Positions 43,726-53,666 of a stretch of 64,000 nt of DNA are shown here, one piece after another (within the stretch, counting starts at the first letter, position 1; every line of letters starts with the position of its first letter). This DNA comes from Azospirillum ramasamyi (GTDB lineage Bacteria > Pseudomonadota > Alphaproteobacteria > Azospirillales > Azospirillaceae). Under the pieces are notes generated by a model. It saw only the letters and a program-made list of their open reading frames with translations. It made no database searches and was not told where the DNA came from. The stretch lies in the NCBI RefSeq assembly GCF_003233655.1, contig NZ_CP029836.1, positions 1-64,000 on the forward strand, read 5' to 3'. The translations under genes were made by a program, and so were the position numbers.

Positions 43726-45192
43726 TCATGGAACGCGCCATCGAGCGCGACAGCGGAGTGGCGGCGGCACCCGGAGCGGCGCGCTGGCCGCGCGCAAGGT
43801 GCGGGCGGCCCGTTTGGAGATGGCCGCGAGGATGTAGGGCAGCAGGGCCTTCCGCGATCGGTGGCCGAGGAGGCAGCGGGCTGCCTCCGGCGCCCCTTCA
43901 TCGCACAACGCGATTGCGACGACGCTGCGCAGCAGGTGCGGGTTGGTTGCCTTGCCCATGCGTCGGCTGGTGACCTCAATGATATGGCGGCGCACGCTGC
44001 GCGGGCGCAACGGCGCGCCATCCTCGGACGGCCAGAGAACGTCATCGTTGCGCTCTGCGCCGGGAAGCTGCGTCCGGAACCACCCCCACCACCTCCGCCA
44101 GGGCTCCCGCAGCTCCTCCGCCATGTCCCAGACGCGCCGTCCTCCTTTGGTGTTGAGCACGAGGCTGATGGGGGCGCCGCCCTCGTCCAGCACCACATGG
44201 ACATCGGCGCGCAGTTCGCACAGATTGCGCAGGCGCACCGGGTGGAACACCAGCAACGCCAACATGAAGCCAGCCCGGAAAAGGCGGGCGGACCTGATCC
44301 CGTGAGGCTGCCGTTCGGCCTCGCTCATCAGGCTCTGGGCGAGCTGCCAGAGCTCCCGCAGGCTGGACAGGCGGGCGGTCCGGTTGCGCACGGGCACCGC
44401 CTCCAGCGCAAGGAGCCGGGCATCCTCCCGAAGCCAGCGCCAGTCCAGCTCCGGCCACAGGTGGCGGGCCCCGTCGTACAACCAGCGGACATAATTGCGC
44501 AGCGTGCACAGCGACCGGCCACGCGCGTCGAGCTCCTCGGCCCAGGCGGCGACGCTCGCCGGCGTCGGGCAGGACGGGAGATCGTGATCCGCGCTCCACG
44601 CCAGCCACAGCCCAACGGCGGTTTCGATGTTGCTGCGTGTCGCCGCGCTCCACGCCCAGGCTGTGCCCGCCGGGTCCATGCTGGAGGGGCTTGTTCTGTC
44701 GCGCACGGAGGCACGCCAGGACAAGCGGGGCGGCGCCGTGCAGGCAGTCTCCCATCGGCACTTCAGGTCTTCTGGCCACGCCGACAGCGGCACCCGTTGC
44801 CGCGTCGTAGCCGTTGGCCGCGGTGTGTACGGCTTACGTGGGGGAAAGTGCCGCGCGCGCAGCTCGGAACAGCGCGTGTACAGCCAGCGCCAGTCGTCGT
44901 GCGGCCACAGGATAACCGCGGCATCACGCACCCGAAGAAGGTATGACACCGCCGATGAGGGTTTCAGAAAACCGGTCATCGCCAGGAAGTACGCGTCGAC
45001 GGTGTGCATGGTGGGCCTCGGCGCGTGCCTTTGCAGAAACGTCCACGACATCCAATACCCGAACGCCGAGGCAATGGCGGGCAAGTCCTTGCGGCCCGTA
45101 GCGGGGGTGCCGGTTACCCAGGCCTTGCCCAGGGAAGCCGGCCAGGTGGCCACGGGCGCGGACGCGAAGGGGAACGTCGTCGGTCGGGCCAT
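43726..45192 (-). CDS. Tyrosine recombinase 2 of a tandem pair
   Basis: This 488-residue site-specific recombinase starts ten bases after its upstream neighbour ends, so both form one operon. Catalytic signals near the C-terminus: Arg in FHPVRLRNLCELR, H-x-x-R in NPHLLRSVVAIAL, His/Arg in CLLGHRSRKALLPY with Tyr as nucleophile. The N-terminal 250 residues hold an extended core-binding region. Tandem large recombinases are known from Tn554-like and other integrative elements, where they act together. Confidence 0.8.
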   Translation of the reverse strand: MARPTTFPFASAPVATWPASLGKAWVTGTPATGRKDLPAIASAFGYWMSWTFLQRHAPRPTMHTVDAYFLAMTGFLKPSSAVSYLLRVRDAAVILWPHDDWRWLYTRCSELRARHFPPRKPYTPRPTATTRQRVPLSAWPEDLKCRWETACTAPPRLSWRASVRDRTSPSSMDPAGTAWAWSAATRSNIETAVGLWLAWSADHDLPSCPTPASVAAWAEELDARGRSLCTLRNYVRWLYDGARHLWPELDWRWLREDARLLALEAVPVRNRTARLSSLRELWQLAQSLMSEAERQPHGIRSARLFRAGFMLALLVFHPVRLRNLCELRADVHVVLDEGGAPISLVLNTKGGRRVWDMAEELREPWRRWWGWFRTQLPGAERNDDVLWPSEDGAPLRPRSVRRHIIEVTSRRMGKATNPHLLRSVVAIALCDEGAPEAARCLLGHRSRKALLPYILAAISKRAARTLRAASAPLRVPPPLRCRARWRVP

Positions 45193-45202
45193 TGCGGTTT
45201 CC

Positions 45203-47098
45203 TCAGGCACGCAGTTGCAGCCGCCGCGCGGCAGCACGGATCGACGCGGTGGAGCGTTTCTTGACCAGCGGCCGGACGTCCTCGTTGATGATGCGGCGGA
45301 CAACTGCCGCCGCCCAGCGGCTGCGAAACGGCGCGTACTTGCGGCCCACCGGGCTCCCCGGCTTTTGGCCGAGCAGCGCGTTGACGAGGGTGCCGTTGTG
45401 CTCGGGATTCTTTTCGAGCAGCAGCATGGCAAGCAGGTGCCGCATCAGATGCAGGTTGATGCGAACGCCGGTCGCGCACCACAGCTCGTCCGTGACCAGT
45501 CGGGCAAAAACCGACGGGGACATCGGCCGGTTGTCCGCCCCCGGAAAGAGCCAGCGCTCGGTCGTGCCGACCGGCCGCAGCACGGGCAGGCAGACGCGTT
45601 CGTGCAGCCGCAGCATCTTGACCTGCTCAGGTGCGAGGTCGGTGGCTACGGGCTGCTGCGTCTTGGTCTCATCGGCACGGTACTGCAGGACGGCGCTGCC
45701 GTCGCGGTGCCAGACGACGCTGTGTTCGAGGTGGGTGAGGGACAGCGTGCGCCGGCGCACCGGCAGCGTGCCGAGGATCTCGATGGCGATCGCCGCCGCG
45801 CTCTTGCGCGCCAGCGACCGTAGCACGGGACGGCGGCCGCCGTGTGATGCAGTGCGCACCTCCTCGGTCACCGCGGCCGGCCAGGACAGAATGCGCGAAA
45901 GGACCGGTGGGGGGATGCGCAGCAGCTTGGCGAGCACGCCCGGCGTGATCTCGTCGTCCTGCGTGGTCTTCAATTCGCGCGTAAGACGCGAAAACTCGGC
46001 CAATTCGTCCGCTGCTATGTCGGGGCGCCAGCGCACGGCGATGCTGCGCAGCACCGAGACAATGGAACGCCAGCTGTCCGTGCTGGGACGGTCCTGCCCG
46101 AGGCTCTCGTCGAGCAGCATGGCGGTGACCTCAATTGTCGCCACGTCGGCGATCCGCCGAATGTCCGACAGGGCCATCTCACCGGAGCGGATCAGAGCGC
46201 CGGCGGCACGGCGCACTATCATCACGTGGCCGGTCACAGTGGTGTCGGCGAGAGGCCGCCGCTCCTTGATCCCGCGGAGATCGCGCCCGCCGCCTGCCGT
46301 GCCCGTTGGACCCGGCGCCGTCGGACAGCCGGTGGTGACCGAAAGGGCAGATCGCGTGGCGCGCAACCGCTCGAGCCGCGTCATTGTCGCCGTAATCGGG
46401 ACGGTCGGCCGCAGACCACGGCTGGCGACGTATTGCGCGACGTCGTCTTGGAACGATGCCGGAAAGCTCTCCAGCGGCAAGGCGAGACAGGGCGCCCGCT
46501 CCGGTTTTGGCCACGGCAGGGTCGGCCAGCCAACGATCTCGCCTGTCGCGCGGGTCCAGGCCGCCCGCAGTTGTCGCGCCTTTTTCGCGCGATGCCGTGG
46601 ATCGGGCAACGAGGCGTGGCGCAGGCGCTCGAGTGCCGCCTCGAGGTCCGCGACGGTCACCGTATCCGGCCTTACGCTGGCGGCGTCGAGCGCGCGCAGC
46701 AGCGCCGACAGCCGCCCCTGGTGCAGATCGCCGGCGCGCCGCTCGAACAAAGGGACGCGGTCGAGGAGGTCCTGCCAGCCCGAGGACAGCGGCTGCACCG
46801 GAGGCGGCGCGAGGCCGGCGTATTCCTCCAGGCAGCGGCGCACACTCGTCTTGACGCGCGTGACGCGCGCGGGCGACAGATCGCGCCCGGTCTTGCTCAG
46901 TCCCTTCGGGTTGAGCGTGGCGAGCCGGTCCTCGACCGCCGCCAGATCGACCGGAATGGCTTCCGGCGCGAGGCCCAGCCAGCGGGCGAACACGGTCAGA
47001 TTGCCGGAGCGATCTTTGCGCTGCTTGGCGGTCAGCGCCGGGTCGGCGGCGACGGCGTCGAGCAGGTCGCGGAACGTGCGGGCAGTGGCCAAGGTCAT
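45203..47098 (-). CDS. Tyrosine recombinase 1 of a tandem pair, large
   Basis: This 631-residue protein carries the recombinase signals late: Arg in LGTLPVRRRTLSLTHLEH, H-x-x-R in INLHLMRHLLAMLLLEKNPE, then LLGQKPGSPVGRKYAPF, in which Tyr could be the nucleophile. The usual His/Trp before it is replaced by Gln-Lys, so activity may depend on its partner. ATG at 47096-47098 is the start; a longer frame exists but has no site. It precedes the 488-residue recombinase by ten bases. Confidence 0.75.
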   Translation of the reverse strand: MTLATARTFRDLLDAVAADPALTAKQRKDRSGNLTVFARWLGLAPEAIPVDLAAVEDRLATLNPKGLSKTGRDLSPARVTRVKTSVRRCLEEYAGLAPPPVQPLSSGWQDLLDRVPLFERRAGDLHQGRLSALLRALDAASVRPDTVTVADLEAALERLRHASLPDPRHRAKKARQLRAAWTRATGEIVGWPTLPWPKPERAPCLALPLESFPASFQDDVAQYVASRGLRPTVPITATMTRLERLRATRSALSVTTGCPTAPGPTGTAGGGRDLRGIKERRPLADTTVTGHVMIVRRAAGALIRSGEMALSDIRRIADVATIEVTAMLLDESLGQDRPSTDSWRSIVSVLRSIAVRWRPDIAADELAEFSRLTRELKTTQDDEITPGVLAKLLRIPPPVLSRILSWPAAVTEEVRTASHGGRRPVLRSLARKSAAAIAIEILGTLPVRRRTLSLTHLEHSVVWHRDGSAVLQYRADETKTQQPVATDLAPEQVKMLRLHERVCLPVLRPVGTTERWLFPGADNRPMSPSVFARLVTDELWCATGVRINLHLMRHLLAMLLLEKNPEHNGTLVNALLGQKPGSPVGRKYAPFRSRWAAAVVRRIINEDVRPLVKKRSTASIRAAARRLQLRA

Positions 47099-47332
47099 GG
47101 CGTGGCTCCGGGTGGCATGGAGGACGGACGGCGTGTGGCAGCGGCGGGCAGCGGACCGGCGCTTTCGGCGCTGCCGGCGGCTGCCAGCCGGCGCCAAGCG
47201 CTGAAGGAGCGGGGAAAAACGCCGGAGTGGGGCGGTCGCGATAAGCGCTGGAACGACCCTGCCCCAGTCCGGCGTGTTGGTGGCAAGCCTCTGACACTGC
47301 GTGTCGTTGGCTGCCTACGCCTGCCAGCAAGC

Positions 47333-47551
47333 CTAGTCCCGCCGCCCCCTCGGCCCCGGTCCCAGGTGCGTGCGCTCGTAGCGTCGCACCTCGTCGGCGC
47401 TGAACAGGGTGCGGCCACGCATGCGCGTCGGGCGCAGCCGCTCGTCGGCGACCTCGCGGTAGAGGGTGCGTTCGCTGACGCGCCAGCGCGCGACCAGGTC
47501 GGCGTAGCCCAACCAGGCGGGGAGGGGAGGGGGGCTGGACGGTCCGGCCAT
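47333..47551 (-). CDS. Excisionase/MerR-like DNA-binding protein
   Basis: This 72-residue protein has one helix-turn-helix-wing: YADLVARWRVSERTLYREVA then LRPTRMRGRTLFSADEVRRY. This is the AlpA/excisionase-like fold that directs integrases. ATG at 47549-47551 follows AGGAG by seven bases. It is the first gene before the two recombinases on the same strand and likely controls their direction of recombination. Confidence 0.75.
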   Translation of the reverse strand: MAGPSSPPPLPAWLGYADLVARWRVSERTLYREVADERLRPTRMRGRTLFSADEVRRYERTHLGPGPRGRRD

Positions 47552-47796
47552 TGTTGGCTCCTGCGGGCAAGAAAGGGGCATTCGCGGACGTGAGGAGTCC
47601 GCGCCGCACCCGTTGTGGTTGAGGGTAGAGCCAGCATCGTTGGGCGGCCGACGACCGTCAACGGGCAGTCGCTGTCAGCAACTCACAAACATCACGCTGT
47701 CCGGAGAAGCCACCACGGCGAGCGATCCATGGCCGAGCGTCCCGTCGGGACGCCATAGCAACCTTCCGTCCTCCAGACGGCCCGGAGTGGATGGGG

Positions 47797-49113
47797 TCAG
47801 AGTGACGGAATCGCCACCCGATGGTTCGGTCGCAGGGTCGTGTACATCTCCATGTACTCGGCGCAGGTCGCCCGCATGCGGGCGTACCACGCTGCGGTGA
47901 GCTTGGTGTGCGGGCGGTGGCGCAGACGGACGAGGTCCAGCAGTTCCGCCTTGCTCATGATTCGGTCCAGGGGGACCAGAAGCGGAGTGTGGCCGTATCG
48001 GCTGTACACGCCATAGCGCCGATCCGACTTGATCAGCGCGTCCGCCGCCGCGCGCGCCGCCACCGCGACCGCCTGCTCCTGGGACTCTCCTCCTCGTGCC
48101 GAGCAGGGATGCAGGATCTCCCCATCCGAGCTGACGGCGCTGACGACGTGCCCAACGTATTCAACGAAGCCCATGCGATGCAGCTCTTCGACCCAGCGCA
48201 TCAACTGCTGGCGGAGACCGTGCTCGTCCGTCTCGGGGGCATCGAGATACTTGATCGTCCGCGCAAAAACGGGGTGACGCGGATCGAGCTCGAACGCAGG
48301 GCGCTCGAACACCCAGACGGTGTTCTTGCCCCGCTGGTCGATCTTGCTCTTCTGGTAGCGCCAGCGCATGGCGTTCCAGTGGATACCGCCGTCCGAGAGC
48401 AGGTCCTGTGCCGCATGCAGGCGCACGAGCAGGTGCAACGCCGCCGAAGCGCCGTACTTGTGCAACGTCGCCAACGGCTTCTGTCCGGATGCGCCGCGAA
48501 CCAAGGAGGTCGGCAGCCAGACCCATTGTGGCTTTGCCGCTTCGGCCGCGTCATAGAAGATGGGCTCGACCGTCTGGTCGGGCAGCCTCCGCGCCCAGCC
48601 TTTAGCGATCAGCTGATCAGCCACCACGGTGGGCCGGTTGTGCCGGAGGCGCCGGCAGCGTCCGCGGCGCATTTCGCGCTCGCCCGCGACCAGCCGGTCG
48701 AACAGCATGCGCTCAACCTGCGTCAGTGGCGGCGGCGGCGCCCCTTCACAGCCCGGCACTTCGTGCGCCGGAACGAGCCGGCTCATCTTGTCATTCACCC
48801 TGGCGACCAACCCGGCTTCCTGCATCGCCTTGAGGGCCATCTTGGCCCGATCGGGACTCATCTTAACGTAAGTCCGCAAGGCGTTGATGCTGGCTTTCGT
48901 AGACCGGTTGTCTGCCTGCGTGAACGCACCCAAAACAAGATACGCGTAACCAACGTTCATACCAACCGCGCAGGCGCGTTCAAACGCCCGACGGTCGATC
49001 AGGAAGAAACCGCCTCCCGTGCTGCCGGAGGTACTGGACGGGCTGGCTTCCGACATCGGCGCGGACGGCGTCGGGGCGGAGTATCCGGGGGAGACCAAAG
49101 CAACGGACGACAT
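47797..49113 (-). CDS. Uncharacterised winged-helix protein, 438 residues
   Basis: The N-terminal part (about 35-130) looks like a winged helix: AYLVLGAFTQADNRSTKASI then MSPDRAKMALKAMQEAGLVA. The rest contains WVWLPTSLVRGASG and a long, mixed alpha/beta region ending YARMRATCAEYMEMYTTLRP. I do not know the family; the form recalls initiators or regulators of integrative elements. It lies upstream of the recombinase trio on the same strand and may be part of the same element. Confidence 0.55.
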   Translation of the reverse strand: MSSVALVSPGYSAPTPSAPMSEASPSSTSGSTGGGFFLIDRRAFERACAVGMNVGYAYLVLGAFTQADNRSTKASINALRTYVKMSPDRAKMALKAMQEAGLVARVNDKMSRLVPAHEVPGCEGAPPPPLTQVERMLFDRLVAGEREMRRGRCRRLRHNRPTVVADQLIAKGWARRLPDQTVEPIFYDAAEAAKPQWVWLPTSLVRGASGQKPLATLHKYGASAALHLLVRLHAAQDLLSDGGIHWNAMRWRYQKSKIDQRGKNTVWVFERPAFELDPRHPVFARTIKYLDAPETDEHGLRQQLMRWVEELHRMGFVEYVGHVVSAVSSDGEILHPCSARGGESQEQAVAVAARAAADALIKSDRRYGVYSRYGHTPLLVPLDRIMSKAELLDLVRLRHRPHTKLTAAWYARMRATCAEYMEMYTTLRPNHRVAIPSL

Positions 49114-49920
49114 GAGCGAAGCCTCATCGATCGGGGTAACTCTTCACGATCTTGTCCGGTGAAAAATGCGGTCAACGCCCGGCGCTCATCCGTCCTGTGC
49201 TGGATCGGTTCGCCCATGGGACGTTCTTGACCGTTGGCGGGAACCGTTCCGTTGCGACGTTGGACGGAGCGGCCTTCTGTTCATCGCGGTGCGGGTTGAT
49301 CCAACTGGAGTTTTCGTCTGCGATTGCATGGCCGGCACTCTCGACACGTCATTGCCGCGGAGGCGTAAGACTCCTGATTTCGGGCCAAATGCCTGAATTC
49401 GTTGAGCGACCGGGGTGCAAATGCAGACTTGAACGCCGCCGATGCGACATCACGGCGACCTCCAATCGACACGCCATCAGATTACTCAGAGTTGTGTTAC
49501 GGAAAGTGCCCCGGAAGTCGGTTCATGACTATGTCCTTGATCTGCGCATGCTATAGGGGCCAAAACGCCCGTATGGCGAGAGAATCTACGTGTTCTAGTG
49601 TCTGTCTTGGCCTGCTACATCAATTGACCATAATTGACCGTCAAGCAGGGTAGTCGTTCGCATCCTTCGGATGTCGCGTGCGCGACGGTAAGGACCTGCA
49701 GGATGGTAGCGGAACCACGCGTACTTCGTACGACGAACGCTCCCAGTACGTTGCCGCGCTCATCCTCCAAGGGCGCGGCGATCCAACGCGGTGTGCAGGC
49801 ACCGTCTGCGCACGTCCTGCCGGGACGGACATCGCCCTCATCGGCGCCAGCACGGGGCCTTGACCAAGTGGCGTGGCAGGTCTGTGCCGCATGCCGATGA
49901 CGTGGGGCAGGGTGGTGGCT
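49114..49920. other. Intergenic region, no supported gene
   Basis: About 800 bp without a frame I can support. AT content is higher around 49440-49640. No repeats, hairpin of note or tRNA-like fold seen. Short frames here lack ribosome-binding sites and family resemblance. Confidence 0.4.
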
Positions 49921-50646
49921 TCACAGTGAGCGGTGTTCCCCGATCGTATCCGAGAGCGCCGGCGACCGCAGCAGGCGACACACGAGTTCGGTGCGGCTTC
50001 TGACAGCCAAGGCACGGTAGATCGCTGTGCCGTGCACTTTTACCGTGCCTTCGCTGATGCCGAGGCGCTCTGCGATCCGCTTGTTCGGGAGTCCCTCGGC
50101 AATCAGCGCCGCGATAATCCGTTGCCGCGGGGTCAGGTAGGCAAGATCGGTGCCGAAGGGGTGAAGCGCTGTGTCCGCCGCGTCGGCCGAGGTGGGCGGA
50201 CACGGTTCGGATCGTGCCACGCTGGCTGGCACGACGCAAAACCCGGCCGCGACGCTGGCCAGTGCGGCCTGAAGAGCGTGGGGCGCTTCCTGGCCCGTCA
50301 GAAGGAGGTCGGCGCCGCTGGTGAGCAAGGTGGCCGGATTGCCGCTCCTCGTCGGCGGCGCGATCACGGCGATTGCCGGTGGATGGCGCAGCGTCCGCAG
50401 GTGAGCGATGAGGAATTCCGTCTCCGCGTCCGGTGCAGGTGCATGGAGGACCACAAGGCCGTAGTCAGCCGAGCGATCGATGGTCCAGATCGAGGCCAGG
50501 ACCTCGACGTGGGCGGTGGGGGCGGCGCGCTCGACAAGACGGACGAGCCCTTGGCCAGCCAGGAAGTCGGCGCTGACAATGGCGGCGCGTGTCAGCGGAG
50601 AAGGCTGAGCGACGGTCGCGGCCAGAGCGGGGACGTTGGGTGACAT
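49921..50646 (-). CDS. LuxR/NarL-family transcription regulator
   Basis: This 241-residue protein has a C-terminal LuxR helix-turn-helix (about 170-225): LAYLTPRQRIIAALIAEGLP and RIAERLGISEGTVKVHGTAI. Its N-terminal 130 residues have the alternating alpha/beta of a receiver domain (VVLHAPAPDAETEFLIAHLR), but the phospho-acceptor Asp is not evident, so it may be an atypical receiver. ATG at 50644-50646 follows AAGGAG. It is 104 bp downstream of the next gene on the same strand. Confidence 0.8.
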   Translation of the reverse strand: MSPNVPALAATVAQPSPLTRAAIVSADFLAGQGLVRLVERAAPTAHVEVLASIWTIDRSADYGLVVLHAPAPDAETEFLIAHLRTLRHPPAIAVIAPPTRSGNPATLLTSGADLLLTGQEAPHALQAALASVAAGFCVVPASVARSEPCPPTSADAADTALHPFGTDLAYLTPRQRIIAALIAEGLPNKRIAERLGISEGTVKVHGTAIYRALAVRSRTELVCRLLRSPALSDTIGEHRSL

Positions 50647-50750
50647 GCGGTGTGCTCCTTATAGGGCGCTGGGCGTGAAGCGGAACGCCCGATGGTTTGG
50701 AACGGCTGGTGCGCTGGTGGACACTGGAGGGTGCCCACCAGCAATCCCGG

Positions 50751-51353
50751 CTAACGGAAGGCGGGAGCGGACGAACCGGCCGGCGTCTCCGGCGGATGAC
50801 GCACACTCGGCCGCTGCGCCCGTGCGGCGCGGAAGTGCAGGGCGAGCCCGCGCAGCCCTGAAGCCAGCGCCCATGAGGACTCGGCGAGGAGTGCCGCGGT
50901 TACGGTATCGCTGATCAGCGCCGTTGCCTGCGCGTAGGCGATTTCCCCGATGGCGATCGATGCGTGGTCGTCGGCGCAGACCGCAACGACGGAGGTGACC
51001 GTGACGACCGGCTTGACCGTCACCGGCACCGCCAGCGTCGCGGTGGCCAGACCGTGCACCTCGGTGCCGTGGTCCCATAGGGGCGCGGCGGCCTGGAGAC
51101 CGGCTGCAACGTCGGCGAGATGGCGGCGCAGACGCCCGGTGTTGAGATCGCCGCTCGCGTGGGGCGGAGCGAGCAGGTCGAGGGCAACGAGCTCTGCGGG
51201 GAGGAGCCGCATCAGATCGCTCACCCATGCCGCGGCCCGGGCGTGGAGCGGGGTTTCGAGACGGCAGGCTTGACCGTCCAGCCTGAGCACACCATCGGCG
51301 TAGTACAAGTGGACGGGATGCGTGTGCGCGAGAGCTTGCGAGAGAGCGTGCAT
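50751..51353 (-). CDS. Uncharacterised 200-residue protein
   Basis: This protein starts MHALSQALAHTHPVHLYYAD at the ATG at 51351-51353, preceded by GGAG. It has a helical middle with VSDLMRLLPAELVALDLL and a small hydrophobic strand set, ATATLAVPVTVKPVVTVT. No family recognised. It is probably co-transcribed with the LuxR-type gene downstream. A remarkable 57-bp hairpin (51394-51450) lies 40 bp before the start. Confidence 0.5.
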   Translation of the reverse strand: MHALSQALAHTHPVHLYYADGVLRLDGQACRLETPLHARAAAWVSDLMRLLPAELVALDLLAPPHASGDLNTGRLRRHLADVAAGLQAAAPLWDHGTEVHGLATATLAVPVTVKPVVTVTSVVAVCADDHASIAIGEIAYAQATALISDTVTAALLAESSWALASGLRGLALHFRAARAQRPSVRHPPETPAGSSAPAFR

Positions 51354-51393
51354 TCGGTTGTCTCCGTTGAGAAGAGGCCCGACGCGGCGTCCG

Positions 51394-51450
51394 GTGGGTG
51401 ACCGCCGAGGGCCGCGCCTGTACGGCGCGCGGCCCTCGGCGGTCACCCAC
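51394..51450. repeat. Long perfect hairpin, 24-nt arms
   Basis: The arms begin GTGGGTGACCGCCGAG and end CGGCGGTCACCCAC and pair perfectly over 24 bases, with a 9-base loop CTGTACGGC. It lies in the probable leader of the 50751-51353 gene. It could be an attenuator, a bidirectional terminator or a mobile-element end. Confidence 0.8.
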
Positions 51451-51857
51451 GGATCTCTCTGACTTCATTTGCAGTGCGATGGCCCAAAGCGTGCCGGTAC
51501 GTGCCTCGCCTCCACGGCCGCAACACGCTGCCTCGGCATCGGCTTCCCCACAACAGCGCTCCCGCCGCAAGCGGGGCGCCGACGCGCATGGCCTCGTGCA
51601 ACAGCCCGCGCAATAGCGCGCGGCCGTGCGTCGGTGTGAGACGACGACACTCCGATGCAGTCTGGCCGGTTGTTCAAGGACGATGGTCGCGGTTCCTTCC
51701 TCGAAGCCAAACCCACAGACCCAACTGAGCGAGGACCCACCAGGAGACTGAACGATGGGCACCGAGCCTCATCTGTCTGGACCGGCGCCCTGGCCGACGT
51801 TCCACAAAGGGCGTATAATCGTACCGCACTCAACCTTTGCACGTGGCAGCGACGAGC

Positions 51858-52931
51858 ATGAACGTTAGTGAAACCCCGGAGCAGCGTCGTGCGCGCCTCA
51901 AAGCCCTGGCGCAGGCCCGTGTCGGCCGTTTGGTCGGCGGCGAAGACGTCCAACCGCACATGGATATTGCCGAGATGCGGCGGCTGACGGAAGCGCAGGC
52001 GGCCGAAACCATGGCCACCTTGCTCGATCAGCGCGCTGTCGACTTCCCGGTCCGGGCGCACAGGGTGCAGGTAGCCTTGGCCGACGAGACCAGGTCCCCG
52101 GGACGCCACCTTCTCATCTTCGCCGTACAGGTTGACGGCGCTCCGCTGGACGAGGTTCTGATGTGCGACGCGCTGCACCTGGGGCGTGGATTTGCTTTCG
52201 AAGTGCCGAAAGCTTTACAGCATCGGTTCGGCAGCGAGGCCGTCTGGGGCGACACGCCGTACGACGCCTTGTTCCGAGTCGTCGGTGACAGCAGCTTTCC
52301 GGCCTTCCTGGAGAGCCTGACGTCCCAATGCGCGGCGCAGGAAGCTGCCCGCGACCAAGCCATTGCTCGGATCGTTGAGGAGGTCGGGCGCTTCCGCGAC
52401 GTGCTGGTCCGCAAGTATCGGCAGCTGACCTACCAGGACGAGTACGAAACCCTGGAGGTCGCCCGCTTCCGAGACGAGGCGCGACGGTTCGCGGGCAAGC
52501 GCCTCGCTGACCTCCCGGTGGAGGCGGTTGTGGACGTCCTCGTTGAGCTGGTGGGCGGATGGGCGGCCGAGGACGGCGGAGAGGCCGTGGCGTTCGACCC
52601 CGGCATGTCTCCGCTCGACTACGAGCGGTTCTGCGCCGCCCTGTTCGAGCGCGTGGGATGGACTGCCCGCCTTACAAGAGCCTCCGGGGACCAGGGCGCG
52701 GACATCCTCTGCGAGGCGAACGGGCGGCGCCTGGTCGTGCAGTGCAAGCTCTACTCGTCGTCCGTTGGGAACGCGGCGGTGCAAGAGGTCGTTGCCGCGC
52801 GCGAGTACGAGTACGCCGACCTCGCCACCGTGGTGTCCAACGCCGCCTACACCACGGCGGCTCGGGAACTGGCCTCGGCCACCGGCGTGCTCCTGCTCCA
52901 CCACGACGAGATCGCCGCCGTCACGCCCTGA
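51858..52931 (+). CDS. Mrr-type restriction endonuclease
   Basis: This 357-residue protein ends with an Mrr_cat domain (about 255-350): SPLDYERFCAALFERVGWTA, GDQGADILCEANG with Asp282, and VVQCKLYSS with Gln295-x-Lys297, the D...QxK catalytic core that cuts methylated DNA in Mrr relatives. The N-terminal 250 residues probably recognise the target and are not known to me. ATG at 51858; TATAAT at 51814-51819 gives a possible -10. It has no partner methyltransferase beside it. Confidence 0.85.
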   Translation: MNVSETPEQRRARLKALAQARVGRLVGGEDVQPHMDIAEMRRLTEAQAAETMATLLDQRAVDFPVRAHRVQVALADETRSPGRHLLIFAVQVDGAPLDEVLMCDALHLGRGFAFEVPKALQHRFGSEAVWGDTPYDALFRVVGDSSFPAFLESLTSQCAAQEAARDQAIARIVEEVGRFRDVLVRKYRQLTYQDEYETLEVARFRDEARRFAGKRLADLPVEAVVDVLVELVGGWAAEDGGEAVAFDPGMSPLDYERFCAALFERVGWTARLTRASGDQGADILCEANGRRLVVQCKLYSSSVGNAAVQEVVAAREYEYADLATVVSNAAYTTAARELASATGVLLLHHDEIAAVTP

Positions 52932-53060
52932 CCGGGGGCTCGGTTTGGCGCCCGTGGCGAGCAGCCGAACCCTTGGTGGCCTCGCGAAAGGATCGTTGCC
53001 GTCACCCGGCGGGAAACGCGCCTCGACGGCTCGCCCGGACGGACCCAGCCGCCGACGCCA

Positions 53061-53573
53061 TTAGGCAAGCACCGCATCGGGAACCAGCCGGTAGTCGCCG
53101 ATGAACGTCGCCCGCACGAACATCGGGCCGCGCAGGGCGGAGAGCGAAGGGAGCGGCTTGCTCCGCCCGAGGGCCGTGAACTGTGTCACCAGCCTCCGCT
53201 CGGCCTCCGGGATCAGCTCCAGGCCGGTGACCTCCCAGAAGAAGTGCGCTGTCGGGGTGTCCTGCGTTACGCAGCTCTTCGGCCGCACCGTGGCGTCCGG
53301 ATGCACGCCGCCGACGGCGCCAACGGTCCTCACCAGCACGGCCCGGTACGAGACCCGGCCATACACCGGGTCGCGCATGCCGTCGGGATCGGCCTGAGGA
53401 TCGCTGACGTAGATGAACACCGGCATGCCTTTGAGCCCGTATTCAGCCTCGACGTTGCCGAACCGCATCCAGTCCCCCTGGGAGCCGAATGCGACTCTAC
53501 GCCGCTCGGCGCAGCATGCCAGCGCGTCCTTCATGTGCATTGCCGGAACTGGCGCGAGCAGCCCAACTCCCAT
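53061..53573 (-). CDS. Uncharacterised 170-residue protein
   Basis: The ATG at 53571-53573 follows GGAGG. The product has YGLKGMPVFIYVSDPQADP and VYGRVSYRAVLVRTVGA, then AHFFWEVTGLELIPEAERR, looking like an EVE/PUA-style small beta-alpha fold, with a basic start. Family not identified. It is on the strand opposite the Mrr-type gene, 129 bp from its stop. Confidence 0.55.
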   Translation of the reverse strand: MGVGLLAPVPAMHMKDALACCAERRRVAFGSQGDWMRFGNVEAEYGLKGMPVFIYVSDPQADPDGMRDPVYGRVSYRAVLVRTVGAVGGVHPDATVRPKSCVTQDTPTAHFFWEVTGLELIPEAERRLVTQFTALGRSKPLPSLSALRGPMFVRATFIGDYRLVPDAVLA

Positions 53574-53666
53574 CGTGAGCCTCCTGTGGCAGATCAAGCG
53601 GGCCGCCATCCCGTTCTTCAGGTAGGCGCCAAAACCCTGGCGCAATGCTTCGAGCTCCCTCGACCA

